From Dirofilaria immitis (Eukaryota; Nematoda; Chromadorea; Rhabditida; Onchocercidae): 64,000 nt of DNA. The notes beneath the pieces were generated by a model. It was not told the DNA's origin, ran no database searches, and saw nothing but the letters and a program-made list of their open reading frames with translations. The DNA is taken from assembly GCA_024305405.1 (NCBI GenBank), contig JAKNDB010000105.1:2913501-2977500 (forward strand), in the 5' to 3' direction. Below are positions 24,699 through 37,240 of this stretch, piece by piece. Made by a program: the position numbers and the translations under genes. How positions within the stretch are numbered: position 1 is the first letter of the stretch; every line of letters begins with the position of its first letter.

Positions 24699-27600
24699 AT
24701 GGGTGATGAAGACGAAATACCGGATTTTAGATCAGGCAAGGTTCGTTATGGCTTTGGCAGTTTTGTTTTGTGCTTTAATTTCCTCAGTGCGACTAAAGAA
24801 GATAGGATTACCAATATTTCACTTTGCCTAGTTTTGCTGCTCATTTTATGTCTTGGATTTTCCTGTTTTTGTTGTAGCGACTCTCGCTACTTGGAACATT
24901 TAATAACTAATATCTTTTGAGATATCTAGCCTGTTTTCATATTTTTAACTTTTCGTAGCGTATGTCCAACAGCGTCGGGAAGTTTTTACCTTCACTGACG
25001 CATGATGTTCAGCAGAAGATCGATGATAGGGCTGAGAATAAATGAAATAAGTCATTGAATTGATATTACATATCTTAATAATAATTGAGTGTTAGATTGA
25101 GATGATAAATAAAAAGATCAGTATTACGATTTCATCAGAGATATAATCATGCGAACAGATTTTTTCACGCATGCATTTTAATACCGTATAAACAGGTTAT
25201 CCACGGACAGTGGAAAGTAATAGAGAAAATTGGAGCAGGTGGTTGTGGTGCAGTTTATGAAGTTATTCATGTAAGACGAAAAAATTTTACGGCAGCTCTT
25301 AAGGTAAATTGTTTTCTCTAGCGTAATTCAGAATTTTCTTTAACGGGAAACGTTTTGGGAAATGAAGCAAAGCAACAAAAGTTCTCTGAATTATCAAGGC
25401 TTGAGGTGTCGTGTTTCGATTGATACGACGATATATTTTTATTTAATTTAGAAATTTAAGGTCGAATCGGCAAATTTACCAGATGGAGGTGTATTGAAAT
25501 TAGAAGCTTACGTCTTAGGGAAATTGAGCACTGCTTCAAAACATACCATCCGTTTGCTACATTCTGGAAAAAGACCTAAATACAGGTTATTTTCAATTAA
25601 TAGACAAAGAATCGACTTATTACTAAAGAAGATTAAGGCCTAAGTCTAACTATAACTCAATGTTTAACTGGTCTTTAGAAAAAGATAGAATTGTAGAGGT
25701 ACTTTGGAAGCAGACAAGAACGCAGAATAAATAAACGGTCAATCCCCTGCCAAATAGTTTATTGATTTTGATGGATCCAAATCTTGTCCCTCCTCGCCTT
25801 ATATTTTAGACAATATGTAGATGCAGTAATTCATTCGAAAAATTACAACTGCTTAAAAATATTGAAGTTTCTGAAGTTAAGCGAACACAGTAATCCCCTG
25901 AATTACATATTCTCTTCATTGTATTACTGTAGTTGCATCATTCTGTATAACTTCATTTGAAAATTGCTTTTAGAAGAATCTATTTCTCCTAAAAGTAAGG
26001 TTGAGTATTGGATTGAATAAATTGCATCGATGGGTTCATCATATTATATCATTTGGGATAAAATTTACTATAACATTTACCTGCAATTTATGACAAATGA
26101 TAAAATTGAACTGATGTTGTATTTACTATTAGAATTTAATCACTTTTTTAATGGGACGTTTTCGGAATTTATAAAAGCTCAATTTTTAGAAATGAGCAAT
26201 GTTCGGCATCTTATAATTTTTAGTCTAATTCAGTAGACTTTGATGTTGTCTCTCGAGCATATTTTCAATAAGTATTATTACGAGAATCGACTATATTAAA
26301 TATGTATTTACTATCAATTCAAATGTTGTTTAAATTAATTAGCATGTTACAAATATAGTGGGATTGATCCTTCATGATCTTTGTAATCTTTTCATTTCTG
26401 AGAATTTGCAGTTTTATTGTTATGACATTATGTGGTCCAGATTTAATGTTTCTGAGAAAAATGAAAGGTATCAACAAGATAAAACGAGACGATGATCATT
26501 TCTCATTTGAAACAACTTTGCGTGTCGCAGTTCACTGCTTATTCGCTATTAAAGTGGTAATTTCTATTTCGTTTCTGAAAATTTCCGCAAAAGATCAGCT
26601 AAAACATGAATAATTATTGTGTACTGTTGAAGGATTTCTTAGAGTTGGAAGGTCAACTCGGCACTTCAGCATTATACTGATTATTTTAGCTTCATGAAAT
26701 TGGTTTTGTACATCGGGATGTCAAACCGGGTAATATGGTAATCGGCATAAATGGACGGGATTGCAGAACCATTTTTATGATTGATTATGGTAATTATTAA
26801 CGACTTTAAATTCAAATTTGCGGAGTGATCTAACTGGAATTTAGAATTGATCAACCAATAGGTATGGTAAGATCATTTGTCTTGGAAGATTCTAACACGA
26901 AAAAAGTTGAATTACGAAAGCCTAGGAGACGGGTTTTGTTGCGAGGCACATTGCGATACTGTTCGCCGAATGTTCATCGACGTATGGAACAGGTTAAATA
27001 TGTAAATATTCAAACTTCCTCTAGGTTTTGATATCCTATTTCTTCGTGAGCTATCTTTCGTCGTCATTTCTAATGTCAGATTACATGGGCGAATTAAGTG
27101 TAATTTGGTAATTTGTATGTATAAGTTATTATCATGATCGAGTTTGAGTCAGTTCCAGGGAAGAAATGATGATTTGTTGTCTCTGCTTTATATGCTCATC
27201 GAGTTATGCTCAGGCTTGCCGTGGAATACGATCAAGGACGAGAAAATGTTACTACAAATGAAGGAAGATATTACAACCGATAAACTTTTTAAGGTAATTA
27301 AGTGAACGATGCTGTCGTTTTTTCTCCATCATCACTGTCATTTTTGAATTTCATTAAGAATTCCACAAACGTGTAGTTCTCTCTCTCTCTCTCAAAAAAA
27401 AAAATGATAATGTAGACATATAATTCAAAAGCTAGAATAAATTGATCGAGTTAATGTTTGACAAAAGAGTAATTTCAACACAATTTTACTGCAGAAAACT
27501 CCGATTGAATTTGCACCAATTTATAATCATTTGATGACATTGAAATACAAGGACAGGCCGGATTACAAATTCATATATGATCAGGTTGATGAATTAATAT

Positions 27601-28004
27601 TTTTGATCTTCATGATACCAATTCAGTTAGAAGTGGAGAAAAGAGACATTATAATTTATATTTCTTCAACAAAAGCCTAAAGCGAAGTAAATTTTGGGAA
27701 TGAACAAAATGAGACGCAAATTCTGAATTTCTAAATATTTTGCTGAAAATCTTTTGCTGTCGAAAATGCTGCAGCAAATCGCTTAAAACATACGCCGCTT
27801 GAAGATGGCCAATTACAGTTTATGAAAGGCATTCGGCGATTGGAGACACACTTTTTGGATGCATATGACTGGGAGGATGACAAAGATATTCAGGAAGCAA
27901 AGCAGCTGCAGACAGCTTTGTCATATCGTGAAGAAGACAAGCGAAGAAAAGAGAACAAAAGAAAACTGAGCAAAAGAAAATTTTCGATGGTAATTGTTAG
28001 ATGA
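24699..28004 (+). CDS. Ser/Thr kinase of the tau-tubulin kinase (TTBK) / CK1 superfamily
   Basis: Exons: 24699-24740, 25196-25303, 25452-25585, 26412-26553, 26690-26789, 26862-26992, 27159-27293, 27495-27584 and about 27776-28004. Kinase features in order: glycine loop IGAGGCGAVYE (residues about 26-36), catalytic Lys in AALK (about 50), LKLEAYVLGKL with the likely helix-C Glu, HRDVKPGN (about 150), IDYG in place of DFG (about 173), GTLRYCSPNVHRR activation end, and GRNDDLLSLLYMLIEL with GLPW, the RDDLWSLFYM-like block typical of TTBK. All catalytic residues are present, so it should be active. The last exon has DWED and a very basic KRRKENKRKLSKRK tail. Its start fits only if one T was lost at 27782-27785. 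The stop at 28004 reads through a possible donor (GTAATT, 27990); exons near 28190-28262 or 28500-28612 could extend it. Nematodes have many TTBK-like kinases, often sperm-enriched; the exact orthologue is unclear. Confidence 0.85.
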
Positions 28005-28612
28005 AATGAATATGAATTCTGATACTGTTGAGATCGATTGACCGATTTCAATACTTTCATTGCAATCAATAATGCGTCGAAGTGATAAGAAGGAAGGTAA
28101 AAATAAATTCCAGCGGAATTATCTTTATTTCAGATTTATGCTTCCTGAAAAAGCATTCTAGCGCGAATAACTACTTTTTATTTGTAGATCCATATTATCT
28201 CGATTTCCGATATTACCCGACAACCGACCCAAAACATTTCGAAGAAAAATTAATACCTATATGAACTCGAATATTTTAAGAAATCATGGTTATTATGATG
28301 TGCTCATATATTTTTCTTATGTGGCTGCCAATGAATAAAATGTCTTATTTTTGAGCAAAAGACTGACATAAAATTTCATTTTTGTAAAATTTGGGAATGT
28401 TACAGGACCTTTTAAGTTCGCAAATTCTGAAGTGGATAAGTGATGGAAGTTTTATTGCAAGTTTTATCACGCGAGATAGTACGCAAAAGTTGCTTTTTCA
28501 GAAATAAAGATTTCCAAAAGGTAATTCCGGAACAAGCTATTTTAGAATGGCTGGTGTCAGAAGCTAAAGCAGTTTCAGAAACGGAACAGATTGAGATCGA
28601 TATCCAAATATG
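28005..28612 (+). other. Possible alternative 3' exons of the kinase gene
   Basis: After a TTTGTAG at about 28186 a frame reads DPYYLDFRYYPTTDPKHF to a TGA near 28264. After TTTTTCAG at about 28500 another reads IPEQAILEWLVSEAKAVSE to a TGA at about 28612. Either could be a terminal exon, but neither matches the phase of the preceding exon exactly. Confidence 0.3.
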
Positions 28613-31284
28613 AAGATTTCAAAAGAGACTCTAATACTGAATTGATTTGAAAGTTCTCGGAGAGATTCTGAGAAAACAAATCATTGCATGAAAAAAGATT
28701 TCATTTATTCAAATATACTCATGCCGGATGATGGATTATACGTTGGATGACATCAACAACATATGAAGTTATTTTAGCCATCGACGTACGGAATATTATT
28801 CGACAATTCATTTTTTTGAAGAGTTTTAATCTGAAATACCAATTAACTATCCAGAAATCTCGTGTAAGTTGAGAAATCGGTGAATGCTAAGCGAAAATAA
28901 TAAATTGGTATTTCGATGTCGCATGAATTTCGCGATTGTATTTCTTGAATGGCTACATACTGTGCAATATTAGTAAAAGGATATTTATCATCGCACATTT
29001 TAAATATTTATCATCGCACATTTTAACATGACAATTACTTAAATAGTTTCAATTCTTTGCCACTTTATATCGCAATAGTCTTTCAGATGTATAAAAACTT
29101 TAATATTAAAGTTTCATACGATCACGTACTATTCAAATAGTTACAATTCACTGCTCATAACTTTTAACTGTATTTTCTAAAGTCTATTAATTCTCTTCTT
29201 GCAAATAATATCCCTTCTATAGAGTGACATACCAAGTTTCGATAAAACCGAATTGTCTTACATAAAAAAAACATATCTGCATATTTAAGCAGAAGTCCAT
29301 ATAAAAATATTAATTTCTGCTTCAAAGTTATTAAATTAATATAGATAGTTTCTTATGTAAGCAAGATAAAATCATACACTGTTTAGATTCATCGACAAGA
29401 ATCTTATTTCGAGAATGCATTATTCTCGTCGATTATGTCGTCCGACAACAACAATTATTGATTCTTACTAATATCGATTAATTTTTCGAATAAAACAAAT
29501 TATAATATGACTAGTTCCCATTCCTCCGTTTAATTAATTATTAAGTATTTTTCATTCATTTCGAAATTGCAAGTTAATTTGAGCGAAAAATAAGACAGAA
29601 GGATGATTGAAATTAATAAAATAAATGAAAATTGCAAATATTGTATCATAGGAGATCACATCCCACAATATACACGTATTTTGCAGCTGATTTATTTATA
29701 TCACTGATGATTGACCAACATACAGGAAAATTTCTTTTCAATTTCGAAGGTCTTTTTGATTGAACAAAAATTTTCAAACACTGACGCATCTAGGATTCTA
29801 ATGACATGTAAATTTAATTTTAAAACTTCATGATTATTTTTAAACAAAATTAAGACTAATTTTAAACAAAATTATTTTTAAACAAATGCGCTTAACAGTA
29901 CAAAAAAGTTTTACGTAATTTCAATAACAAGTTATTTGAAGAAATTCATCAAATCATTTCTATTCTAATTTCAACGAATAATAAATTTTTGAAATATCAT
30001 AATTGTATCTATTCTTCGTTATAATAATTGTCGTTTTCAATTCATTTGTCTAATCCCGCTTATTTTATTATTTCCAAACAAAGCAATTTGTTTAACCTGA
30101 AATCTATATAGCATACTATTCAATAACAATAATTTGATTGTAATTCATCTCCAAAATTCTTAGTCTTCTGATTAAGCTGAAGAAAAAGTTGCTCGTTTCT
30201 TCCTCACCTCATTTCATTCATTATTCCGACAAATAATGGATTCAGAAATTATTTCTAAAGATTCAAGCGTGACGGTTTAATAATATGCTTAACAATATGA
30301 TAATACATGATACAAATGTTCTTACATTAAAATATAAAAATTACTGCTGACATGGTAAACCTTTTAAACTTTTTAGTTAAATATTGCGCCAAGTGGGAAA
30401 TATGTCCACTTTTGATCATTATTTGTTCGGAAAAATTTATCATTTTTTTACAATATCTTTTATTCAGCAAGAAAATTCAAACAAATAATGAAGAACTAAC
30501 TTCAAATTGAATCAGAGATGGGTGATGTTGAGGTAGTAACTGGAATAATTTTAAATAAAACATTCCCATTACTGCTTCCGCTGCAAGTGTATGTCTGCAA
30601 GATCAGAAACGATCAAAATTTTATGCTTGAGATTGAAATCATTACCAACCCATCTGCATCCTATTGATTTCCAAAACTTTTCCACCTACTTTTTACACGA
30701 TCAAATGCTCTTATCTCATCGATTTGAAAACAGTTATCTAGAAAAATGCGAAACCGTTTCAATAGTAATAATTGGTACGATAAAATTTTAAAGATTTATG
30801 GAACTACGAATTTAATTTACAAGCAGTTGTGTTGATCAAAAATTGGAGTTTCCCATGAGATGATTTTTGTACTTTAGACCAAGAATATTGCGCGTTATTT
30901 ATCAAAAATCGAATTCGATACATAATAAAATAACGGTCATGAAATATGAATACTAATTTAAGCTTTTCCTTTTTACGAAGTTATCATTTACTTTGATACA
31001 ACAGTTCCAATGTTTTGGCAAAAATTTTTAAATCTTTTAAGATTTCAGGATTAATTGTTTGAAGTAATTTTAATATAGCATGATATAAAAATCGATCAAA
31101 TATTTTTAAATTTCAGTATTTTAGACCGGTTTATTTCTATCGTCTTTAAATATTTGAAAGATGAAGTAATTCAAAACGACAAAAGGAAGCGAACTGATGA
31201 ACAGAAGTAAACGGAAAGATTGAAAATGTGCAAGGAATTGATGATTGATGTAGGTGTCAGGGAAAATGTCATTAAGGAACTCAC
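28613..31284. other. Gene-poor AT-rich stretch
   Basis: No exon I can support. It contains a 23 bp perfect tandem duplication (28981-29026) and a short interspersed TTTTTAAACAAAATTA-like motif, three copies at about 29836-29886. The plus ORF 30591-30791 looks like chance. The 3' end of the minus-strand gene at 31285 may extend into it. Confidence 0.45.
28981..29026. repeat. 23 bp perfect tandem duplication
   Basis: Two identical units beginning ATATTTATCATCGCAC, adjacent. Confidence 0.95.
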
Positions 31285-32682
31285 TTTATCATTACGCGTA
31301 AGTTCCGAATTGAGATTGATAGTAAAATCGTCGGCGGTACAAGCTTTAATAATTATTGCAGCTTTTTCATTACATTCTTTAACAAAATTCGTATCTTCGA
31401 TCCATCTTGAAATAATTATTCTGGATAAATTGGCATAAATTTGATAATTACAATAAATTAAAAATAATTGTTTACCATAAAACTTTAACAAAACATTCGT
31501 TAAAATAAAGTATGAAAACAATAACCAAAAATTTTTGAAAATTTTAAAAGAAAAAAAACGAACGTTTCACCAATTTGCTTTTGCATGCCATTAGCAGTGC
31601 AATAAATTGTATTTTTAAATTGGGTTTTTCTTCGGTAATATATTGGATTCCTTTTGATGTTATTTGAAAATTTCTCGGAAATTCACGTGTCAAAGTCACT
31701 ACACCATTGCTATGACCTGTACAACTGAAAATAATGAATAAAAAAATGATTAAATTCTAAGTTTCATTGAAAGGTAACCCTTACATACTATCTTTTCAGC
31801 TATTTCCTCTTATTTTTGTTTTTAATGCGAGCTTCATTTTTTAGAAATTACTTCATGAATCCTAATAGTCTGCAAGTTTAACAAGCCTAACAGATATGAA
31901 ATACAAAGTGAGTATCATGCAACGACGTGGACAAATATTAATTATATTAATTGTAGGATTAAAGTACGAAGGAGTACAACAAATACGAAGTAGTACAACA
32001 AATAAGTATATAACAAGCAAATCTCAAATATAGTAATTAATTGACTGCAAAATGTGCTCCAATAATAAAAGCACTGACCTGTTAAAAGTTCGGAGTAAAG
32101 AAAAACGAAAATTTTAAATCGAAATTCGAGAAAGTTAACTTCATAACCATAATAATCAATACTAATAAATTTGGAATAGATTTTCAGTTTCTTATTCTAA
32201 TCGTAATTCTTTGTCACGAAAATGATATCAAACTTGATTATCAAACATATGAAACAAACACAACAAACAAACAAATATACAAACTTTTTGTGAAATCTGA
32301 CAGAAACAAAAACAAACTTATATCGAGTTCCGTTCAACATAATGGATATATTTAGTCTAAGTGGAATGCCAGTATCCGTCAAGCAGTTCACAACATGTAT
32401 GCCTGTTGACGTACAAGTTTTATTAAAATTCCTTTTACTGATCCACCATTCCCTGCATAATTGTTAAATTTTTTGAAAAAAATATGAACTGAAATGGGAT
32501 AATTATAATTGGATAAAAACAGGTAAGTGGCGGACATTCAGCATAGTTGGTCCATAAAAATATAATAGTAAAACTATGAGAAGAAAATGAAGAATGAATG
32601 CTTACCAAGAGAATGTCCTTCACAATTAATGTTCCGAATGATATCATGTTTCTGCATTTGATAGACGCCGTATGGCAACTTT
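31285..32682 (-). CDS. Partial gene with secreted-type cysteine module, unrecognised
   Basis: Four exon-like stretches on the minus strand: 32682-32606 (acceptor TGTAG; QMQKHDIIRNINCEGHSL), 32402-32318 (HVVNCLTDTGIPLRLN, then NGTRY), 31724-31571 (NCTGHSNGVVTLTREF) and 31420-31285 (SRWIEDTNFVKEC, then IIIKACTADDFTINLN, ending at GTGAGT). The first two joins are in phase; the third is not, so an indel or a different border is likely. The pattern W-x(5)-F-x(3)-C ... (V/I)-x-x-(A/N)C-x-T-x(2)-G/F-I recurs twice and also occurs in the gene at 33698, so this looks like a repeat-module extracellular protein. Both ends are open: the first exon starts mid-codon and no stop was placed. It may be one gene with 33698-33222. 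Confidence 0.5.
31965..32002. repeat. 19 bp tandem duplication, one mismatch
   Basis: TACGAAGGAGTACAACAAA followed directly by the same 19 bases with one G-to-T change, in an intron of the gene above. Confidence 0.9.
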
Positions 32683-33221
32683 CTACATTGTAACTTCTAA
32701 AGGATTAAATTTAATCCAATAAAAATTAGGAGCCTTTGAGCAAAATAAAACATGATTTGAATCAAAATTCTTTCGATAACTGCTACAACTGCAGAGAGAA
32801 GGAGCGACTTTATGCAAATCATGGAAAGTTTTACAGGAAAAGGAGCAAAAATTTCAAATATTCAGCATTTTTAGATCCATAAAATATAAAAACAGAGTCA
32901 ATTCATATATAGAAATAAAAATAGTATAAAGACAAGAAATTACTGTCTCGACATTAAAATTTATTGAAGTTCTGAAATTATCGACCACGCTCCTTCGCAA
33001 TTCTCATATTTCAATATTCCGGTATGTTCTTGTTTTTATTTCTATTAGGCAATTTATTTTCATATTGTTTCATAACAACTTATTTATCCAATTTTTTCTT
33101 AATTGGTTATTCTAAAGTCTAAATTCTATTCAACAAATCGTAATAAATAAATTGCATGTAAGATATTTCAAACTGTCAGCATTTTCAAAATTTCTTGAAA
33201 ATTACAAATGAATTTATGTAT

Positions 33222-33698
33222 TCAGAATACTAAACGAACCATATCATCCTCCACTACTTCATCACCATCATTCATTTCGATACCTTTTGGTGTTTGACAG
33301 GCAACAACTTCAGCTCGCCAAGATCCGTCTGGATAAACATGACATTCGATAATGAATGCTGATCGAACTACCTGAAACAAAATTCATTCTGTCATTTTCA
33401 GGTTTTTTGAATCATTCGAAATATTTTGAATAATACTTTGGCTCAAATAATATTGGAGTAGCAGTATATATCTACTGCTCATTATTTAAAGAGAAATTTA
33501 CCATATTTTATTACTCCCTTTCTACATGAGATCTAAACTTTTGAAACTTAAATTTTAAATTTCACTTACCCATCGATCACCGTGATTATGTCGTTCACCC
33601 ATGTAAATACAAACAATGGCATGGGCATCTCTTGCAAAACTTGACAGTAACATTAATAGCAGTAATAGTGCTGTATTAAATGTGATTATATGACACAT
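33222..33698 (-). CDS. Small predicted secreted protein with WVV..C..C module
   Basis: Two exons joined in phase 0: 33698-33570 and 33371-33222. The N-terminus is a clear signal peptide: MCHIITFN, then a leucine-rich core (LLLLLMLLSS), with a likely cut near DAHA. The mature part (about 65 residues) has IVCIYMGERHNHGDRW, then AFIIECHVYPDGSW, then AEVVACQTPKGIEMN and an acidic end (DGDEVVEDDM) before RLVF and a TGA. Three cysteines remain after the cut. The order C-x(4)-G ... W ... F-x(3)-C ... VVAC-x-T-x(2)-G resembles small secreted modules common in nematodes; I cannot name the family. The gene downstream on the same strand carries related modules, so this may be its first part if the TGA is avoided by splicing at an internal GT. 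Confidence 0.7.
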
Positions 33699-34516
33699 AT
33701 GAATTCAATTTAAGTCTCAAATTCAAAAGATGTCGTAAGAATCTTGCCACCACTTGTATAAGGCAACAATCTGTGGCGTAGCTATCTGTTTCCGTCCTCT
33801 ACGTCGTCTGTGTTTAGTGACAATCGCCGTTATCATTAATTGAGAGAAAAAAAGAAATGAAGGCGTGTTCTATCGTTATTTTTGTGATGTAGACGTTCTT
33901 GCTGAGATCTGAGCGCAATTTATATCTTCATCCGATACTTATAGAATCTGAATCTACTTCTAGTGAGAAATATTCTTTCTTTTACGTTGCAACAAAGTAT
34001 ACTGAGTTGCGAATTCTTTATATCCACTTAAGCTACAAACGTTGCCAAGACAAAATCCAAAGACACCAATCTCAAACTTGGATAATTAAACCATATTACT
34101 CTAACACGACAACGAACTGAAGGAAAAAAAAGGAGACAGAAAAACACCCGACCCGGTGCACGCAGCTGATCTCGTCGAAGACATCCTCTATAATCCTGTG
34201 GTTTAGGACCTCTTTCTTTGGCGGAGAATCCTGGTACAGCTGATTATATAGAGCCTTTGTTAGTGCGTGGGAGATAGATAAAAGCGAACAATTTTAGTTT
34301 ACATCTCACATTGTATAGTAAATATGCACGTACAATATATACCCATTCATGCGAGACCGAACACAAAGGAAACCATTGGATTTCCGATTTTCTGTTCTCC
34401 TCGCGATTTCAACAACACTCATATTTTTTTTCATCACGGAACCGTTTTGAAATTTATTCGTGACACCATTGGTGATTTTAACACTTTTATTTTCCTTGAA
34501 AATTTATGGTTTATGT
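33699..34516. other. Upstream region of the secreted gene, with a GC-rich island
   Basis: Contains a 37-codon minus ORF (33832-33722, rich in Arg: HRRRRGRKQ) and a GC-rich island at about 34140-34270 open on the minus strand (PGFSAKERGPKPQDYRG). Neither has a supported splice context. They could be exons of an upstream minus-strand gene or part of a promoter. Plus ORFs here are probably chance. Confidence 0.3.
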
Positions 34517-34524
34517 ATTTTTGA

Positions 34525-34654
34525 TCAGAAAATTAATACCGGACCATTTCCCGGATATTGTCATGAAGAATATGGTAGAAGAATTCCCTGATCAGAAGTT
34601 GGTTCATGTGATAAATGAATTTGAGGATTTAGTAGATCCGGGATTATTAAATTA
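34525..34654 (+). CDS. Possible terminal exon, unrecognised
   Basis: After TTGATCAG at about 34524 a plus frame reads KLIPDHFPDIVMKNMVEE, then LVHVINEFEDLVDPGLLN, to TAA 34654. The composition looks coding and the end acidic. No upstream exon could be joined; the plus ORF 34324-34524 just before it may be chance. Family unknown. Confidence 0.35.
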
Positions 34655-35269
34655 AATCGAAATAATTGCTGAGTTATTTCTTGGTTTAAATCAATGACAG
34701 ACTACAAAAATTGAGTAAATCATGTTATTGTGATTAACCAATCCATACTTTAGATATTCATCCAATCACTTATTTCTGATAAATTTTTATTTCTTTCATC
34801 ACTGTTTTTTAATTCAAAGAATTTGCATTGCATTAAATTTCGAACTATAATTGGGCAATCTGAATCTTTACACAAGTATCAATGACAAATCATACCTATC
34901 TCGTGTTTGTACATTGGCAAGAAACCACTTATTGAAATACAGACAACCCTGATAAAAAAATAATATTGCAAAATGTATTTTTCTTATAAATCATCATTTC
35001 AATCTCAAGATTTCAGACTCTGCACATTTTAACATCTTCATTATATCTTATCATATAACAAAAGGAATAATCAGTTCAAGGGATAAAATCAAGTAAGAAT
35101 GCAACTTCCAGAAATTAAATCGTTTCTTCTGTAAACGACTGATTAGTGAATACTCGAATTAAAAAAACGGAAACATATTTACTCGTATATGATTCATATA
35201 TATATGCATATACAAACAGCAGTATTTAAATATTACATAAAATGCTGAGGGCTAAGATTACCATTAAAT

Positions 35270-35480
35270 ATCAATTGAGGTGATTAGGAAAAGAAATACT
35301 TAAGTATTCAAATGATTGAGATTTAAACGACCGAGTACTTAGGTAATTAAGCAACCAAGTTTTCGAGTAATTGAGGACTCAGGACTTGAGTAAAAGTAAT
35401 CGAATATTTAAGTAAACAAGTGTTTAAACATTCGAACAATTAGGTAATCGAGTTTTTAAATAACTGACTACTCGATTCGG
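35270..35480. repeat. Degenerate short tandem repeat block
   Basis: Many diverged units of about 12-18 bp built around AAGTAATCGAGTATTTAA-like words (GTAATTAAGC, CGAGTAATTGAGG, AATCGAATATTTAAGTAAAC). Too decayed for a firm period by eye. Confidence 0.7.
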
Positions 35481-35667
35481 TAATTTACAAATAATTATTT
35501 TCTCTGTCTTACTGTCTTATTTTTACTCATTAGTATTTATATAAAAGAACTTAGAACTGATACTTATTCTAACTGAAGTCCACGTATAAATACTTTTCAG
35601 TCTAAACTTCAAAAGTATTCAGCCTGCTATAGTTATTTTAATCCAAACTATTGACTCACGTAATATA

Positions 35668-36196
35668 TGTCGCGAATTCGCATTCGCGAGATTCCGCCTA
35701 AATGAACCATCAAATAAATTTCTCATTGTAAATAAATGTCAACAATGTCATGAATCATTTAACCAATTTCATATTTCTTAGGTTCCCGCGTTTTTTTGTT
35801 TTTGTTTTATCTGAGCTCATATTATTTCGGAAATGCCTTTCCTAGTAACCGCTTATAATATCCATCTAAAATTCACATCGTCCAAATCCTCATCCTAATC
35901 TTCTCATTGGATTTTGTCTATATTGTAATTGAATCTTAATAGCCCGCTGCCTGATGAGAAAATTCACTCCCACCTTCTAATCCATATAAACCCTATTGTA
36001 TAACGAAACATTTTTTACGAATAAAAGTTTTTACTATCGGGTTCACTCAACGCAGTTCTAACCAGCCTAATTTAATTCAACTCATCACAATTCAGCATAA
36101 CAGAACTCAACTCAATTCACCTCAGCGAACCACAGTAAGCAGATCAACTAACACGACATTCGGCATCATACTCCGTGACGGAAAAAATTCGCGACA
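35668..36196 (+). mobile_element. Solo LTR of an LTR retrotransposon, 529 bp
   Basis: Starts TGTCGCGAATTC and ends AATTCGCGACA, giving the TG...CA ends and a 10-11 bp terminal inverted repeat of an LTR. It is flanked on both sides by the same 5 bp, ATATA (35663-35667 and 36197-36201), a target-site duplication of retroviral-type integrase size. A perfect 8 bp hairpin (TCGCGAAT / ATTCGCGA) sits at the left end. An AATAAA in plus orientation lies near 36020, supporting this orientation. No internal gag-pol sequence or second LTR is nearby, so it is a solo LTR left by recombination. BEL/Pao is the LTR group I would expect in a nematode, but the LTR alone does not prove it. Confidence 0.85.
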
Positions 36197-36309
36197 ATAT
36201 ATATAACTAGACGTCCATTTTGAAATGGTTTCAAATATCATCCAATGCATTTTTCTTCTTCGATTATATCTTTAAGAATGGAATCAAAAACTTTTCGGAT
36301 GAAGAGAAA

Positions 36310-36440
36310 ACAGTATTTACACAATCAAGTGTTTAAATAACCAAGCATAAAATATTCGAATATTTAAGTACTCAGGTACCTTGAAACATTAGATAATCAA
36401 GTTGATAACCAACCTCCAATTAATCAAATAACTAAGTAGC
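36310..36440. repeat. Second block of the degenerate repeat
   Basis: Same word usage as the block at 35270-35480 (CAATCAAGTGTTTAAATAACC, AATATTCGAATATTTAAGTACTCAGG), on the other side of the solo LTR. Confidence 0.65.
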
Positions 36441-37240
36441 AGTCTACTTTTTCGTTCCCCATTCACATATTTTTAAATTTGTACGTCATCTTCAGTGATT
36501 ATTAAACTTTAAGCGCTTTCCAACATATATATTTAGGCTTTACTGTTATAATCATCTTCAGTGAGTCGAAATTGTATGCCGGAAATATAATATAGTCTGC
36601 CACAGGTGACTAATTAATTGTGATCTGTACCTTTTCAGATATTTCTTATTAATAATCAAACCATTAATTGATGTAAGTGAAACCCACTTTTACCCTTCCT
36701 ACATGACAACTGTTTTGTCCTTCAAATCCGTTATGAAAATATTTCCAACAGTGTTTTTGATCTCGATTTAGAAAATATGCATTTTGGTTAATTATGTCAT
36801 CTTCATTCTTTAAAGCAAGCAAACTATCGAAATTGATGTTCCTTTCTCGTCACTCTTACTATGATGTGTAACGGTCCCTGCCATAATTTTCCTCAACTCT
36901 TATAACATATTCCTATACTGTTATTCTTCTAAGGATCATCCTCCCTCTGTAACCTTCTCAAATATAAAATTTCTGTTTTCATTCTTGATCTTGCACATTC
37001 ATCAAATGATTGGAAATGGAACATTGTTTTGCTAACTCCATCAGATGGAATAAGCATAGTGATCATAAAGATAGAACATTCGAATAAACGATAGTCTAAA
37101 ATCTAAAATTTTTATGATCTGAACTTTTTCAAAGTCAGTTCTATCATATACTAAAATCAAAAGAAAAAATAAATTCTGCGTATATTCCAAGCGAACTATT
37201 TTACGCTATTTTATAATTTTTAAATTTGTAAGCGTTATAA

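Noticed and set aside
31220..31438. Plus ORF of 72 residues
   Set aside because: Overlaps antisense the module exon 31420-31285, which has better splice sites and module similarity.
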